From contig NZ_CP072390.1 in the NCBI RefSeq assembly GCF_018127785.1, positions 1,178,001 to 1,242,000 on the forward strand: a DNA stretch of 64,000 nucleotides, in the 5' to 3' direction. The notes under the pieces are model-generated. The model searched no databases and was not told the origin of the DNA. It saw nothing but the letters and a program-made list of their open reading frames with translations. Of this stretch, positions 55,754-64,000 are shown piece after piece. Numbering within the stretch: position 1 is the first letter of the stretch; each line of letters starts with the position of its first letter. Source of the DNA: Prevotella scopos JCM 17725 (GTDB lineage Bacteria > Bacteroidota > Bacteroidia > Bacteroidales > Bacteroidaceae). The translations under genes were made by a program, and so were the position numbers.

Positions 55754-58708
55754 ATGGACTTCACGAATAGGATAATAGCGTCTATTGTATTTTGCGGACT
55801 AAGCATCAATGGTATAGCCCAGACACTTACTGGTTGTGTTGTGGGGAAGGATGATCGTAAGCCTATAGCCTACGCATCAGTCACATTGAAGGAAAATCGC
55901 TTATACGCTTTTACGGACGAAAAAGGTTGTTTCACGATAAAAAACGTACCGAAAGGAAAGTGTACTGCAGTTATCTCCTGCCTTGGTTACGCAGAACAAA
56001 CAGTAGTTGTCACCATTAATAATGATGGTGCCACGCTCAACGTGCGCCTTGCCGAAGACAACCTTCAACTCGATGAAGTACAGGTTGTTGCGCATCGAAA
56101 GAAAGACGAGATAACAACCTCTTACACCATTGACCGTAAGACGTTGGACAATCAACAGATAATGACTTTGGGTGATATAGCTCAGCTTTTACCGGGTGGT
56201 AAGAGTGTGAACCCTTCTTTGATGAATGATAGCAAATTGACCTTGCGAAGCGGTTCGTCAGAGCGAGGCAACGCGTCATTTGGTACAGCCATTGAAGTGG
56301 ATGGTGTTCGTCTGAACAACAATGCGATGATGGGCGAGACGGCTGGTGTGAGTACACGTGGTGTCAGTGCTTCTAACATTGAAAGTGTGGAGGTCGTACC
56401 CGGTATTGCCTCTGTTGAATACGGCGACCTCACCAATGGTGTAGTAAAAGTGAAGACCCGTAGAGGTAGTTCGCCTTTCATCTTAGAAGGAAGTATCAAC
56501 CAACACACCCGCCAGATAGCCCTTCACAAAGGATTAGACTTGGGCAAGAATACAGGACTCATCAACTTCTCCCTTGAGCATGCACGCTCTTTCTCGGATG
56601 CAGCATCGCCTTATACAGCTTATCAGCGCAATGTGCTGTCACTACATTATATGAATGTCTTTATGAAAAAGACACAGCCTCTGACGTTGGATATAGGGCT
56701 GAATGGCGGTGTGGGAGGCTATGATTCAAAGGCTGACCTAGACCGCAACTTGGACAGTTATTATAAGGTTAAGGACAATAACGTGGGTGGTAATGTGCGC
56801 CTTGACTGGTTATTGAACAAGTCATGGATAACCAATCTTAATTTTACAGCAGCCTTCACCTACGCTGATAAACGCTCAGAAAGCTATAGCAATGAGAGTA
56901 GTAGTTCTACACAGCCTTATATCCACACTTTGACAGAAGGATATAACATTGCAGAAGATTACGATAAGAACCCTTCTGCCAACATCATTCTTGGTCCTAC
57001 AGGCTATTGGTATCTGCGTGGTTTTGGCGATTCCAAGCCGTTAACCTATAGTTTGAAGCTAAAAGCTAATTGGAATAAATCATTTGGAAAGTTCCGCAAC
57101 CGCTTACTTGTTGGTGCAGAATGGACCAGCAGTAGGAATAAGGGAAAGGGTACACACTACGAAGATATGCGCTACGCACCGACATGGCGTGAATATCGTT
57201 TTGATGCCCTACCCGCTTTGAACAACATGGCACTCTATGCCGAGGATAAGCTCTCAATGGCTATTAATACCAAACAGAATATTGAACTGACAGCAGGTGT
57301 ACGTGAGGATATCACCTCGATTTCAGGCTCAGAATATGGAACAGTGGGTAGTTTTTCACCACGACTGAATATGCGCTATATGCTTCGCTTCGGACAAGAA
57401 AGTTGGGTGAATAGTCTTAGCGTGCATTCAGGATGGGGAAAGAGCGTGAAGCTTCCGAGTTTCCAAGTACTCTACCCTTCTCCATCTTATCGTGATATGT
57501 TAGCATTCTCATCTACCAGTGATGCTAATAATCGTTCTTATTACGCCTACTACACCTACCCTTCAAAGGCACGATACAATGCTGACTTGAAATGGCAATA
57601 TGCCAACCAGTGGGATTTAGGTGTGGAACTGAGAACGAAGATAGCAGACATCAACCTTTCATTCTTCCATAGTAAGACTTTCAATCCTTACATGGCAACA
57701 AACACTTACACACCTTTCACCTATAAGTACACATCACCTGCTAAACTTCAAGCGAGCGGTATTGATGCGGCTAATCGACTCTTTGCGATTGACCCACAGA
57801 CAGGTATTGTGACGGTAAGTGATGCCAGTGGGACGAAAGCCCCAGTCGTTCTCGGTTATGACGAACGTAACACCTACGTCACCAACACGAAATATGTGAA
57901 TGCTGACCCATTGAGTCGCTATGGTTTAGAATGGATAGTAGACTTCAAACAGATTAAGGCTCTCCGTACACAGGTGCGTGTAGATGGTAAGTATTATCAT
58001 TACAAGGCACAGGACGAAACGCTCTTTACGGATATTCCTGTAGGACTTAACACACGTCAGTCAGACGGGAAACTCTATCAATATATTGGTTATTACCGTG
58101 GTGGTGCAGCCACATCAACTAACTATACCGCTAATGCTTCACCATCAAATGGGTCTGTCAGCGGTCAAGTGGATATGAATATCACACTGACGACACATAT
58201 ACCAAAGATTCGACTCATCATTGCTTTGCGTATGGAAAGTTCACTCTATACTTATAGTAGAGCTACCAGCAGCCGAGGATATGTTGTGAATAGTGGTAAT
58301 GAATACTTTGGTGAGCCGTATAATGGTAAGACAGAGAACCAAACAGTGATTGTTTATCCAGAGTATTATAGCACATGGGATGCACCAGAAACGTTGGTTC
58401 CTTTTGCTGAAAAACTACGTTGGGCAGCAACGAATGACAGAGGATTATACAACGATTTGACACAGTTGGTTGTGCGAACAAACTATCCTTACACGTTGAA
58501 TCCAAATAAGCTCAGTGCCTTCTGGTCGGCTAATTTGAGTGTGACAAAAGAAATTGGCAAGCACGTATCTATATCGTTCTATGCCAATAACTTCTTCAAC
58601 ACGCTTGCTCAGGTACACTCTACTCAGACAGGACTTGAAACAAGTCTCTTTGGTAGTGGGTATGTTCCGAGTTTCTATTATGGACTTTCATTAAGATTGA
58701 AGATATAA
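55754..58708 (+). CDS. TonB-dependent receptor with CarboxypepD_reg-like domain
   Basis: 984 residues from the ATG at 55754, which directly precedes a signal peptide (ending INGIAQ); the open frame extends upstream to 55619 but crosses the promoter. Domains: CarboxypepD_reg-like (~25-105: DRKPIAYASVTLKENRLYAF), plug (~140-260: TAIEVDGVRLNNNAMMGE, VEYGDLTNGVVKVKTRRG) and a long beta barrel ending YGLSLRLKI. It imports an unknown ligand by TonB energy. It is not SusC-like and has no SusD partner. The next gene overlaps its stop codon, and five further genes run in the same direction. Confidence 0.93.
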   Translation: MDFTNRIIASIVFCGLSINGIAQTLTGCVVGKDDRKPIAYASVTLKENRLYAFTDEKGCFTIKNVPKGKCTAVISCLGYAEQTVVVTINNDGATLNVRLAEDNLQLDEVQVVAHRKKDEITTSYTIDRKTLDNQQIMTLGDIAQLLPGGKSVNPSLMNDSKLTLRSGSSERGNASFGTAIEVDGVRLNNNAMMGETAGVSTRGVSASNIESVEVVPGIASVEYGDLTNGVVKVKTRRGSSPFILEGSINQHTRQIALHKGLDLGKNTGLINFSLEHARSFSDAASPYTAYQRNVLSLHYMNVFMKKTQPLTLDIGLNGGVGGYDSKADLDRNLDSYYKVKDNNVGGNVRLDWLLNKSWITNLNFTAAFTYADKRSESYSNESSSSTQPYIHTLTEGYNIAEDYDKNPSANIILGPTGYWYLRGFGDSKPLTYSLKLKANWNKSFGKFRNRLLVGAEWTSSRNKGKGTHYEDMRYAPTWREYRFDALPALNNMALYAEDKLSMAINTKQNIELTAGVREDITSISGSEYGTVGSFSPRLNMRYMLRFGQESWVNSLSVHSGWGKSVKLPSFQVLYPSPSYRDMLAFSSTSDANNRSYYAYYTYPSKARYNADLKWQYANQWDLGVELRTKIADINLSFFHSKTFNPYMATNTYTPFTYKYTSPAKLQASGIDAANRLFAIDPQTGIVTVSDASGTKAPVVLGYDERNTYVTNTKYVNADPLSRYGLEWIVDFKQIKALRTQVRVDGKYYHYKAQDETLFTDIPVGLNTRQSDGKLYQYIGYYRGGAATSTNYTANASPSNGSVSGQVDMNITLTTHIPKIRLIIALRMESSLYTYSRATSSRGYVVNSGNEYFGEPYNGKTENQTVIVYPEYYSTWDAPETLVPFAEKLRWAATNDRGLYNDLTQLVVRTNYPYTLNPNKLSAFWSANLSVTKEIGKHVSISFYANNFFNTLAQVHSTQTGLETSLFGSGYVPSFYYGLSLRLKI

Positions 58709-59088
58709 TGAGAAAGATATTTTGTTTACTTGCAGTATGCGTAATAACGCTGTTAATTTCGTGTGCTGACTATGATGAAGGACTTGATTTAGTCAACTTT
58801 GATGTGAAGTTAGAGTTTCCAAGCACATACGATGGCGCGTATGAAGGCTTACGTGTAGAGTTACAAGACGCTGTGGCAAGCACCTTCGTTGATAGTACAG
58901 ACGTACAAGGAGTAGCTCACTTCAGCGTTCCTTCCGGCTTGTATAAGGTCAGCAGTTCAGCAAGAAAGGAAACCGAAGACTATCGTTACTTCTTCAATGG
59001 TGCCAAGTCGCAGGTCGTCGTTACAGTAGACTCTCCTCGCGTAGTAACCTTACCATTAGTAATGTCGAAGAAACGTATCGTAAATTAA
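58708..59088 (+). CDS. Small lipoprotein partner of the receptor
   Basis: 126 residues. The signal peptide ends in LISC (Cys ~19), so it is lipid-anchored, probably on the outer membrane. The mature part has an Ig/transthyretin-like pattern (NFDVKLEFPSTYDGAYEG, then QGVAHFSVPSGLYKVSSSA). Its ATG overlaps the receptor's stop in TAATG, implying translational coupling. I recognise no named family, although DUF4876 neighbourhoods often have such a protein. Likely a ligand-binding or gating partner of the barrel. Confidence 0.8.
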   Translation: MRKIFCLLAVCVITLLISCADYDEGLDLVNFDVKLEFPSTYDGAYEGLRVELQDAVASTFVDSTDVQGVAHFSVPSGLYKVSSSARKETEDYRYFFNGAKSQVVVTVDSPRVVTLPLVMSKKRIVN

Positions 59089-59120
59089 AAGAGAAATAAA
59101 GATAGTATAAATTAAAAACA

Positions 59121-59642
59121 ATGTTTATGAAGAAAATAAGTTTTATAGGGCTTATCGCTTTAGCACTGTCGTTCATACCCCTTAGTGGCTTTGCACAGAC
59201 AGTACAAGAGAAGATGATAACCTGCCTTGTCTTGACCGAAACGAATGGTACCAAGACCGAGTTTGCTTTGGATTCATACCCTGTTATAACCATAGAGGGT
59301 AATGACCTTGTTATTACTTGTGAGGGTAAGAAGTTGTCAACAGCACTGACAGGAGTACAGGACTACCATTTCAATGAGAAGAAAGTTACAACAAGCATCA
59401 GTAGCGTTCCTAAAAATGATCCAAAAGGTGAGACATCGACTCCAAGTTTCTCATTCAATAATGCTGAGGTAAGTGGGTTGAAAGCAGGCGCAAGAGTTGC
59501 CATTTACAATCTAAATGGTACACAAATCAGCTCAGTAACAGCAGATGGTGAGGGACGAGTTGCACTTGACCTCTCGTCTTTACCAAAGGGTGTCTACATC
59601 CTCCGTACACCTACCAAGAGCTTTAAGTTTATGAACAAGTAA
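59121..59642 (+). CDS. Small exported protein with type IX-like C-terminal sorting domain
   Basis: 173 residues: a signal peptide ending SGFAQ, an ~80-residue beta-rich body (TNGTKTEFALDSYPVITIEGND in outline), a Ser/Pro linker near 95-110 and a C-terminal domain (AEVSGLKAGARVAIYNLNG, LPKGVYILRT, ending in Lys) that matches type IX secretion sorting domains. It would therefore cross the outer membrane and be attached at the surface or released. Two starts are possible (59121 and 59127). Confidence 0.75.
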   Translation: MFMKKISFIGLIALALSFIPLSGFAQTVQEKMITCLVLTETNGTKTEFALDSYPVITIEGNDLVITCEGKKLSTALTGVQDYHFNEKKVTTSISSVPKNDPKGETSTPSFSFNNAEVSGLKAGARVAIYNLNGTQISSVTADGEGRVALDLSSLPKGVYILRTPTKSFKFMNK

Positions 59643-59673
59643 GAATAACATTAGAAATTAAATAGAAAAAGAT

Positions 59674-60795
59674 ATGAAGAAAATATTACTTCTCCTTGTT
59701 GCCCTGTTCGCTTTCATTGGCAACATCAACGCACAAACATGGAATATGATTGTGAAACATAACGATAGTACTGTACAAGTCATCAAAGTATCAGATGTAA
59801 AGAACGTTACTTTCCAATTGCCTGATCAGAATGCAGACCAAGTTATCATCAAGGAATTGTACACGACAGGTGTACCAATTGAAAACGATCCCAAGAATTT
59901 CTTCCAGATGGACAAGGGTTTTATCCTCTATAACAATGGTGGTAAGACAGCAGTAATCAGCAACTTGGCAATTGGTATATTAGACCCCTATAATGCACAC
60001 TCTGTTGCGAACGAATGGTACGGCACAGGAGCGACAGAGCCTTCTTACTTATCTAAGGGCTGGGTTCCAGCAGCTTGTGGTATATGGTACTTCCCTAATT
60101 CATTGATTATCGAGCCTTATTCACAGGTTGTTATCTGCTGTATGGGGGCAATAGATAATACTAAGACCTACCCACAGAGTATCAACTATGCCAATAAAGA
60201 CTACTATACTATGTACGACCCAGAGTCTGGTTTTAAGAATCCAAAATACTATCCAACACCAGCAGACGTTATCCCTACCAGCCAATACCTTAAGGCAGTA
60301 GAATATGGACAGGGTAATGCTTGGCCACTTAGTGTAACTTCTCCTGGCTTCTTTATCTTCCAAACAAAGAACACAACGCCTGCTGCTTTCGCAAACGATG
60401 CAAGTAATATCACATACGCACCAGGCAAAGCTCAGAACAAAATAAATGCTGTATTGAAGGTCCCAACAGACTGGATTATTGACGGTGTTGAGATTTATGA
60501 GAAAATTAATGAGAGCAAGAGTAAGAAGCGTTTCGGCTCTGATGTAGATGCTGGCTACGTCATGCAGACTGTCAAACTTGGTCATAGCGTATATCGTAAC
60601 GTGGATGCTGAAGCGACAAAGAAGATTGAAGGCAATACTGCTAAATTAGTTTATAACTACAAGTATGGTACAGACCCAAGTGGCATTGATGCTGAAGCTT
60701 CTATGAAGAATGGAGCAAAGATTGTCTACATGGACACAAATAACTCTACTGCTGACTTCCACGAGCGCAAACAGTTCTCACTTAGAGACAAGTAA
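59674..60795 (+). CDS. DUF4876-like exported protein
   Basis: 373 residues, signal peptide ending NINAQ. A short N-terminal module (HNDSTVQVIKVSDVKNVTFQ) is followed by the DUF4876-like body (VIIKELYTTGVPIENDPKNF, FILYNNGGKTAVISNLAIG, the SQVVICCMGAID block and the C-terminal IVYMDTNNSTADF). The family is known only from Bacteroidetes and typically lies near TonB-dependent receptors; function unknown. No C-terminal sorting domain is seen, so it may stay periplasmic or associate with the outer-membrane proteins of this operon. Confidence 0.78.
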   Translation: MKKILLLLVALFAFIGNINAQTWNMIVKHNDSTVQVIKVSDVKNVTFQLPDQNADQVIIKELYTTGVPIENDPKNFFQMDKGFILYNNGGKTAVISNLAIGILDPYNAHSVANEWYGTGATEPSYLSKGWVPAACGIWYFPNSLIIEPYSQVVICCMGAIDNTKTYPQSINYANKDYYTMYDPESGFKNPKYYPTPADVIPTSQYLKAVEYGQGNAWPLSVTSPGFFIFQTKNTTPAAFANDASNITYAPGKAQNKINAVLKVPTDWIIDGVEIYEKINESKSKKRFGSDVDAGYVMQTVKLGHSVYRNVDAEATKKIEGNTAKLVYNYKYGTDPSGIDAEASMKNGAKIVYMDTNNSTADFHERKQFSLRDK

Positions 60796-60825
60796 AATAG
60801 ATGATAAAAGAACATAACCTGTAAG

Positions 60826-62442
60826 ATGAGATATAGGTTCATGACACTTATACTGGCAGGAGTAGCCCTCTCTGCCAGCCTCAACGCACAGGAGCAGGCT
60901 AAGGATAGTCTGCTCCATCGTGATTTTAGCTTCGTTGCCAATAGCGATGCATGGCTGAGAAGTGACAATGCTGCAGCTTTGACACGATTTAAGACAAAGA
61001 ACATTTCCTTGGCTGAAGTCTATGCACAATATGGCAAGGGAGGCTTTGTCAACTATGACGAGTCGCCACGTTCCGTGCAAGCGGGTGCCAACGTGTCTTC
61101 TTTCTATCGCCTAACAGACAGGATTGTCCTATCGGGGAGTATGCGTTATGACAACTTCTCTGGACGTAATATGACTGGTTCAGCGTTCATACAGACCCAA
61201 CGTTTGCCGTTCGATATTGTCGAAGACTCGCTAAATAATGCTGGCACAAAGCATCGTGACACCTATAATCTTATGGGCGCATTGTCTTGGGAGATATATA
61301 AAGGACTTGCCATTGGTACAAAGGTGGACTTCACTGCAGCAAACGTTGCTAAGTATAAGGATTTAAGACATAAGACAAAGCTAATGGATTTAGCCCTCAC
61401 TACTGGCATCTATGTACCGTTACAGCCTTTTAGTCTTGGTCTTAACTATACTTACCGACGGAACACAGAGAGCGTAATCTTTAGTACCTACGCTTCAAAT
61501 GCACAGGAGTTTACGTCTTATATCAACTATGGTCCCTGGATTGGTAAGACTGAACCCTTCAGTAGTTCGGGCTTTACTGATAGCAATAGGGAGCAACCTA
61601 TGCTCAATGAATATCATGGATTAGGTCTACAACTTGGCTGGGAAATCCTCCCACACCTCTCATGGTTTAACCACTTGGATATGGCTTATCGAAAGGGTTA
61701 TTATGGTAGGAAGTCACCCTATACGATTGTTCACACCAATCATCACAGCAACATCTATGACTACCAAACACGCCTAACTTTGAACCTCGACAAGCAGGTA
61801 CATCATCTTGACTTTAGTTTCTCAAGTGAGAACCTTGTCAACGAGATGAATGCTTATCGTTCTAACAAGAATGAACAGGGAGCCTACTTCTATCAGTATC
61901 TTGACCCCGTAAAGAGTGCCAATAAGGCGTGGAATGATGTACATCTTGGCTATACTGGCTATTATGGCGTTATAAACGAGTTATCTCTCTGGACGGTAGA
62001 AGCAGGTGTGAACATCGCACAACGTAAGCAGACAGGCTACAGCTATCCTTACTTCCGCCGTCAGGATATCCGCACGATGGAGGCTTATACAGGTCTTACG
62101 CGTAACCTCCTTTTCCGCAAAGGAGTATTGTCATTAAAGGCGGGCTTTGCCTATAAGAAGGGAAAGGGCGATGCTTTCGAAGATGGAACATTAGCTAAAC
62201 CATCTGACAAGCAGAACGGTTTCCCTACGATGGATGTACTGATGTATCGTGAGTATAAGTATCTTACTGACCCACAATACTCCCTCCATCTTGGCGTTAA
62301 GTACGCCTTTGTATTCCCAGGCACCAAGATGAAGACCTACACTGCCTTCGACTTCACCCATCGTCACACCAATGACGGCAACGCTTACCTTGTAGGTAGG
62401 AACTATTCAACGGGCAGGCTGACTATTGGTTGCACCTTCTAA
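60826..62442 (+). CDS. DUF6850-like outer membrane beta-barrel protein
   Basis: 538 residues with a signal peptide ending LNAQ. The body is composed of amphipathic strands with alternating aromatic residues (VSSFYRLTDRIVLSGSMRYDNFSG in outline; YGVINELSLWTVEAGVNIA) and ends with NYSTGRLTIGCTF, an outer-membrane barrel C terminus. It fits the family I know as DUF6850, which follows DUF4876 genes. It lies 30 bases after its upstream neighbour in the same unit. It may form a second pore or a surface scaffold. Confidence 0.8.
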   Translation: MRYRFMTLILAGVALSASLNAQEQAKDSLLHRDFSFVANSDAWLRSDNAAALTRFKTKNISLAEVYAQYGKGGFVNYDESPRSVQAGANVSSFYRLTDRIVLSGSMRYDNFSGRNMTGSAFIQTQRLPFDIVEDSLNNAGTKHRDTYNLMGALSWEIYKGLAIGTKVDFTAANVAKYKDLRHKTKLMDLALTTGIYVPLQPFSLGLNYTYRRNTESVIFSTYASNAQEFTSYINYGPWIGKTEPFSSSGFTDSNREQPMLNEYHGLGLQLGWEILPHLSWFNHLDMAYRKGYYGRKSPYTIVHTNHHSNIYDYQTRLTLNLDKQVHHLDFSFSSENLVNEMNAYRSNKNEQGAYFYQYLDPVKSANKAWNDVHLGYTGYYGVINELSLWTVEAGVNIAQRKQTGYSYPYFRRQDIRTMEAYTGLTRNLLFRKGVLSLKAGFAYKKGKGDAFEDGTLAKPSDKQNGFPTMDVLMYREYKYLTDPQYSLHLGVKYAFVFPGTKMKTYTAFDFTHRHTNDGNAYLVGRNYSTGRLTIGCTF

Positions 62443-62457
62443 CAGTCTTACTATTGG

Positions 62458-62520
62458 TCCGCACGAGTGGTGCTAAGCGTTCGCACAAGTGGTGCTGAGC
62501 CTCCACACCACACGTGCGGA
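62458..62520. repeat. CCGCAC palindrome, copy 3
   Basis: TCCGCAC-GAG-TGGTGC at the left and ACCAC-AC-GTGCGGA at the right, with an internal CGCACAAGTGGTGCTG. It lies within the operon, between the barrel gene and the M16 protease gene. Confidence 0.75.
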
Positions 62521-62643
62521 GTACTTAATAGAGTACAATATGTTATTAAGACGAAGGCAAATAATCGTTAGTAAGACAATACCCTACCAAGAATCAAAAT
62601 CAGACAGACATAAAAGAATTATAAAAGGAATCTATCACATATT

Positions 62644-64000
62644 ATGTTAATAAACAACAGAATCATCAATGCGCTTGTACTCCTGCTCCTTGTGACAGGT
62701 GCTATGGCGCAGAATGTCAGTACCGACAACAGCTTCCGTATAGGTAAGTTGAAGAATGGTATGACTTATTACATACGCCACAATGCCAAAGAGAAAGGGA
62801 TAGCCGACTTTTACATTGCACAGCGTGTGGGAAGTATTCTCGAAGAACCAAACCAGAGAGGACTGGCTCACTTCCTTGAGCACATGGCTTTCAATGGAAG
62901 TAAGAACTTCAAGAATACACCTTCTTCACCAAGTATCGTACATTGGTGTGAAGCACATGGTATTAAGTTCGGTACCAACCTCAATGCTTACACCTCGATT
63001 GACGAGACCGTTTACAACGTCAGTTCCGTACCTGTAAAGCAGGAATCAACCATCGACTCTACCCTACTTATCCTCCATGACTGGAGTCACTACTTGGACC
63101 TTGAGGACAAGGAGATTGACAAAGAGCGTGGTGTTATTCATGAGGAGTGGCGTACACGCCGTGCAGGTATGGCTTCACAACGCCTGATGGAGGAGGCATT
63201 GCCAATCGTCTATCGTGGTACGAAGTATGAAGACTGTCTGCCAATCGGTAAGATGGAGATTGTAGACAACTTCCCTTACAAGGCACTTCGCGACTATTAC
63301 CACAAGTGGTATCGCCCAGACCTGCAAGCAATCATCGTTGTGGGTGATATTGATGTAGACAAGATGGAACAGAAGATACAGTCTGTCTTCTCAGCTATTC
63401 CAATGCCTGAGAATGCTGCTCATCGTGAATACTTCCCAGTGAATGACAACGACAAGATGATTGTAGCATCATTGAAGGATTCAGAACAACCTATTATGCT
63501 CGTTACACTTTATATGAAGCGTGAGGCTACGCCTGATTCAGAGAAGTCTTCGGTAAAGTATCAGCGAGACGGATATGTTGACGACTTAGTTTCTTATATG
63601 ATTGGCGAACGCCTTAACGAGATGCAGGACAAGAATCCAAAGCCTTGCTTGAGTGCTTCTGCACGTATGGGTCAGTTCTTGATCAGTCGTACAAAAGACG
63701 CCTTTGTTCTTTCCTTTGGTGCTCGTCAGGAAGATGTAAAGGGTTCTTTTGATGCTGCAGTGGGAACAATTGAGCAGATTCGCCAGCATGGGTTTACTCC
63801 TTCAGAACTCACTCGTGCCAAAGCCTTCCGCCAGAAGGTGATTGACCGTCAATACAATGAGCGCAACGATCGTCGCAATTCATATTATGTGCGTCGTGCA
63901 AAGCAGAACTTCCTCGATAATGAACCCATCACCACCGAAGCATACGACAAGCAACTCGACGACCAGTTCTTTAATGAGGTAACACTCGATGAGGTTAATG
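62644..64000 (+). CDS. M16 (insulinase/pitrilysin) metalloprotease, partial at window end
   Basis: The first 452 codons are present. The ATG at 62644 starts a signal peptide ending AMAQ, so it is periplasmic. The inverted zinc motif HFLEH is at 76-80, and the third ligand is expected in the ERGVIHEEW block (~161-168). The N-terminal catalytic domain and part of the first inactive domain are seen; family members of this type are about 930 residues. Following a TonB-dependent receptor operon, it resembles FusC/PqqL, which cut imported proteins. It lies 200 bases after the barrel gene with a palindrome between, so it could be a separate or attenuated unit. Confidence 0.92.
   Translation, partial: MLINNRIINALVLLLLVTGAMAQNVSTDNSFRIGKLKNGMTYYIRHNAKEKGIADFYIAQRVGSILEEPNQRGLAHFLEHMAFNGSKNFKNTPSSPSIVHWCEAHGIKFGTNLNAYTSIDETVYNVSSVPVKQESTIDSTLLILHDWSHYLDLEDKEIDKERGVIHEEWRTRRAGMASQRLMEEALPIVYRGTKYEDCLPIGKMEIVDNFPYKALRDYYHKWYRPDLQAIIVVGDIDVDKMEQKIQSVFSAIPMPENAAHREYFPVNDNDKMIVASLKDSEQPIMLVTLYMKREATPDSEKSSVKYQRDGYVDDLVSYMIGERLNEMQDKNPKPCLSASARMGQFLISRTKDAFVLSFGARQEDVKGSFDAAVGTIEQIRQHGFTPSELTRAKAFRQKVIDRQYNERNDRRNSYYVRRAKQNFLDNEPITTEAYDKQLDDQFFNEVTLDEVN

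Overview
The window is a chromosomal segment of a member of the Bacteroidales, most likely an oral-type Prevotella. The evidence is the moderate to low GC content, a SusC/SusD pair, TonB-dependent receptors and a type IX secretion-like C-terminal domain. Several promoters also fit the Bacteroidetes pattern (TTTG, 19-20 bases, TAnnTTTG). Many genes lack a Shine-Dalgarno sequence. The gene orders parA-parB-DUF5683-MltD-RelA/SpoT and carboxynorspermidine dehydrogenase-recA are ones I know from Bacteroidales. The genus call rests on overall gene content, not on a database search.

Layout. 1-5 kb: a rhodanese lipoprotein candidate, tRNA-Gln, rsfS-ftsH-cdsA and a SprT-like protein. 5-13 kb: a secreted GH2 beta-galactosidase divergent from a SusC/SusD pair. 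13-20 kb: secreted histidine phosphatase, C1B peptidase, transglutaminase-like protein and CutC. 20-23.6 kb: a GmrSD-like DUF262/DUF1524 gene followed by a 1.2 kb gene-free stretch packed with short repeats. 23.6-36.6 kb: MerR, alaS, small membrane and hypothetical genes, carboxynorspermidine dehydrogenase, TfoX-N, recA and a large SNF2 helicase. 36.9-39.8 kb: a GntR/ABC/permease/head-GIN cluster. 40-45.5 kb: another repeat-rich gap, a nuclease lipoprotein, a RecD/Dda-like helicase carrying an apparent palindromic insert, lpxB and surE. 45.6-53.6 kb: parA, parB, a DUF5683 protein, an MltD-type lytic transglycosylase cut in two by an insertion sequence with an 8-bp target duplication, and RelA/SpoT. 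53.9-55.3 kb: a GC-richer islet with an acyltransferase and a truncated gene. 55.7-64 kb: a TonB-dependent receptor, small lipoprotein, T9SS-tailed small protein, DUF4876-like protein, DUF6850-like outer-membrane barrel and M16 protease (runs off the end).

Two themes stand out. First, the intergenic spaces hold at least five families of short palindromic or terminally inverted repeats, several present in two to four copies here. One appears to be inside a coding sequence, and one element has a 10-bp target duplication plus an orphan end that truncates another gene. Second, the last operon-like block couples a TonB-dependent receptor with surface and secreted accessory proteins and an M16 metalloprotease. 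This is reminiscent in logic of the FusA/FusC and YddB/PqqL protein-import pairs of Gram-negative bacteria, and it is the best candidate here for an undescribed uptake system.
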